The notes below the pieces were generated by a model. That model saw only the letters and a program-made list of their open reading frames with translations, searched no databases and had not been told where the DNA came from. The position numbers and the translations under genes are program-made. Below are positions 14,616-15,417 of a DNA stretch of 15,417 nt, piece by piece. The DNA comes from JAKVCB01 sp963578605 (GTDB taxonomy: Bacteria > Planctomycetota > Planctomycetia > Pirellulales > Lacipirellulaceae): contig CAUZEA010000121.1 of the NCBI GenBank assembly GCA_963578605.1, forward strand, positions 1 to 15,417, written 5' to 3'. The stretch's first letter is position 1. The number at the start of each line of letters is the position of its first letter.

Positions 14616-15245
14616 TCACTTGCCAATGGCTCCCGTCGCTAAACCCGCGATGTTCATTTGCATTTTGGTGACGGAAGCCATCAACTCCTCTGGTGTGGTC
14701 GCTTTGTCCATTTCGTCCAACCCTTCGTTCACTTGTTTCAAGACGTCCAGATACTGCTTCCTGCTTTCGGTGTTGTCGAGCGTCGCGAGCTGTTTGACCA
14801 TTTGCTCTTTGGCGGTAGCGACGTGGGCATCCCATTCTGCAGCCATACGGCTGGGTACCCACTTTCCCTCGACACGCGTAAGATGCGTTTCTTCAGGATC
14901 TTCCCCCGGCCTCGTTATCTCGACAACCGCTTCGTCTCCGTCTTGTGACTTGGCGGTGACCTTGGTCTTCTTCAGTTGATCGAACGGACTTATCGCACTC
15001 CCCTCAACCTGCGCGGAAGAGAGTTTTAATATGGTGCTGACCGGTCCGCGAAAGAACGCACCCACATCCAAGGTCTTCAGCTTTGATGTACTTGAAATGT
15101 CGCTGTTGGCAATGGTCTGCAGAATAGACAACCCCGTCTGTGCGGCCTCGTTTTTCTTGTCGTCATCCTTGGCCAAGAACGCAAGCTGTGGCAACTTTTC
15201 AATTAACCCCTGCTGTTTCTTGACGACTTTCACGAGATTTTCCAA
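14616..15245 (-). CDS. Protein of unknown function, apparently missing its 5' end
   Basis: From the first usable start (TTG at 15245, no ribosome site) the frame codes for 209 residues, rich in Lys, Glu and Gln and largely helical. It ends with VTKMQMNIAGLATGAIGK. The coding pattern clearly continues upstream for about 26 more codons (GEAQFGDKVDPQVYDQSFAV) to an in-frame TAG at 15324-15326, with no ATG or GTG. The natural start and any signal peptide are therefore missing. The middle part (about residues 83-140) contains alternating strands, including KVTAKSQDGDEAVVEITRPG and THLTRVEGKWVPSRM, like a small beta domain after a helical region. I do not recognise the family. The truncation abuts a hairpin-rich repeat at the window edge, suggesting disruption by insertion or rearrangement. 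It may still be expressed, but I suspect a decaying gene. Confidence 0.65.
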   Translation of the reverse strand: MENLVKVVKKQQGLIEKLPQLAFLAKDDDKKNEAAQTGLSILQTIANSDISSTSKLKTLDVGAFFRGPVSTILKLSSAQVEGSAISPFDQLKKTKVTAKSQDGDEAVVEITRPGEDPEETHLTRVEGKWVPSRMAAEWDAHVATAKEQMVKQLATLDNTESRKQYLDVLKQVNEGLDEMDKATTPEELMASVTKMQMNIAGLATGAIGK

Positions 15246-15349
15246 AACGGCAAATGATTGGTCATAGACCTGGGGGTCGACCTTGTCACCGAACTGGGCT
15301 TCCCCCGATCTATGATCCAGGGCCTATGAGAAAATCTAGGTCTAGGGAT

Positions 15350-15417
15350 CCGCTGGCTTGCCGTAGCGGAGAAGATTGCTGAGGCGTAGCCGAAGCAACC
15401 TTTGCAGCGGAGGGAAG
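15350..15417. repeat. Hairpin-rich repeat at the window edge
   Basis: Two adjacent imperfect palindromes are visible. In 15350-15369, CCGCT pairs with AGCGG around a GGC/GCC inner stem. In 15376-15398, TTGCT pairs with AGCAA, then two G-A mismatches, then GGC/GCC around a GTA loop. The related words GTAGCGGAGAAG, GTAGCCGAAG and GCAGCGGAGGGAAG occur in a row. This resembles a REP-like or small mobile repeat, but its right end is outside the window. Confidence 0.5.

Overview
The window looks like chromosomal DNA from a planctomycete, probably a member of the Pirellulales/Lacipirellulaceae type. This is inferred from the protein content and not from a marker gene. The evidence is a series of large secreted proteins ending in a short dockerin-like module followed by a VPEP-type (PEP-CTERM) sorting tail, an ASPIC/UnbV FG-GAP protein, a small SH3 lipoprotein of a type I associate with planctomycetes, frequent GTG/TTG starts, and loosely packed genes on both strands. 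No rRNA, tRNA, CRISPR array, transposase or phage gene was seen.

Left part (1-3744). A secreted protein with a TIM-barrel glycoside-hydrolase-like body and a C-terminal type I dockerin runs leftward off the window edge (1-1807, minus). About 700 bp without a convincing gene follows and carries a 17-bp tandem repeat. Then comes a DUF819 multi-pass membrane protein (2506-3744, plus).

Middle part (3856-11675). On the minus strand lie a metzincin-like secreted metalloprotease with dockerin-like and PEP-CTERM ends (3856-5172) and, upstream of it, a small SH3-domain lipoprotein (5456-5845). A 24-bp near-perfect palindrome separates them. Divergently, a possible small secreted ORF (6109-6360) overlaps the start of a 1222-residue surface protein. 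That protein is built of T5SS/PEP-CTERM-type beta repeats, has a 471-bp internal duplication, and ends in the same dockerin-like/PEP-CTERM cassette (6353-10021). A secreted seven-blade FG-GAP/ASPIC-UnbV protein follows (10209-11675).

Right part (11676-15417). An EamA-type transporter gene is split by a one-base frameshift (12157-13090) and followed by a good intrinsic terminator. A classical matrixin (HExxHxxGxxH plus Met-turn) with dockerin-like/PEP-CTERM ends follows (13461-14480). Immediately downstream is an orphan PEP-CTERM tail with no gene body. A minus-strand gene of unknown function has apparently lost its 5' end (14616-15245), and beyond it lies a hairpin-rich repeat that runs to the window edge.

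Taken together, the region codes mostly for exported and cell-surface proteins. Three unrelated ectodomains share one C-terminal cassette, which suggests they are processed by one exosortase-type system encoded elsewhere. There is no obvious operon and no complete new system. The most unusual points are the reuse and debris of the sorting cassette, the protease with altered zinc-site geometry, and the eroded genes beside repeats at the right end.
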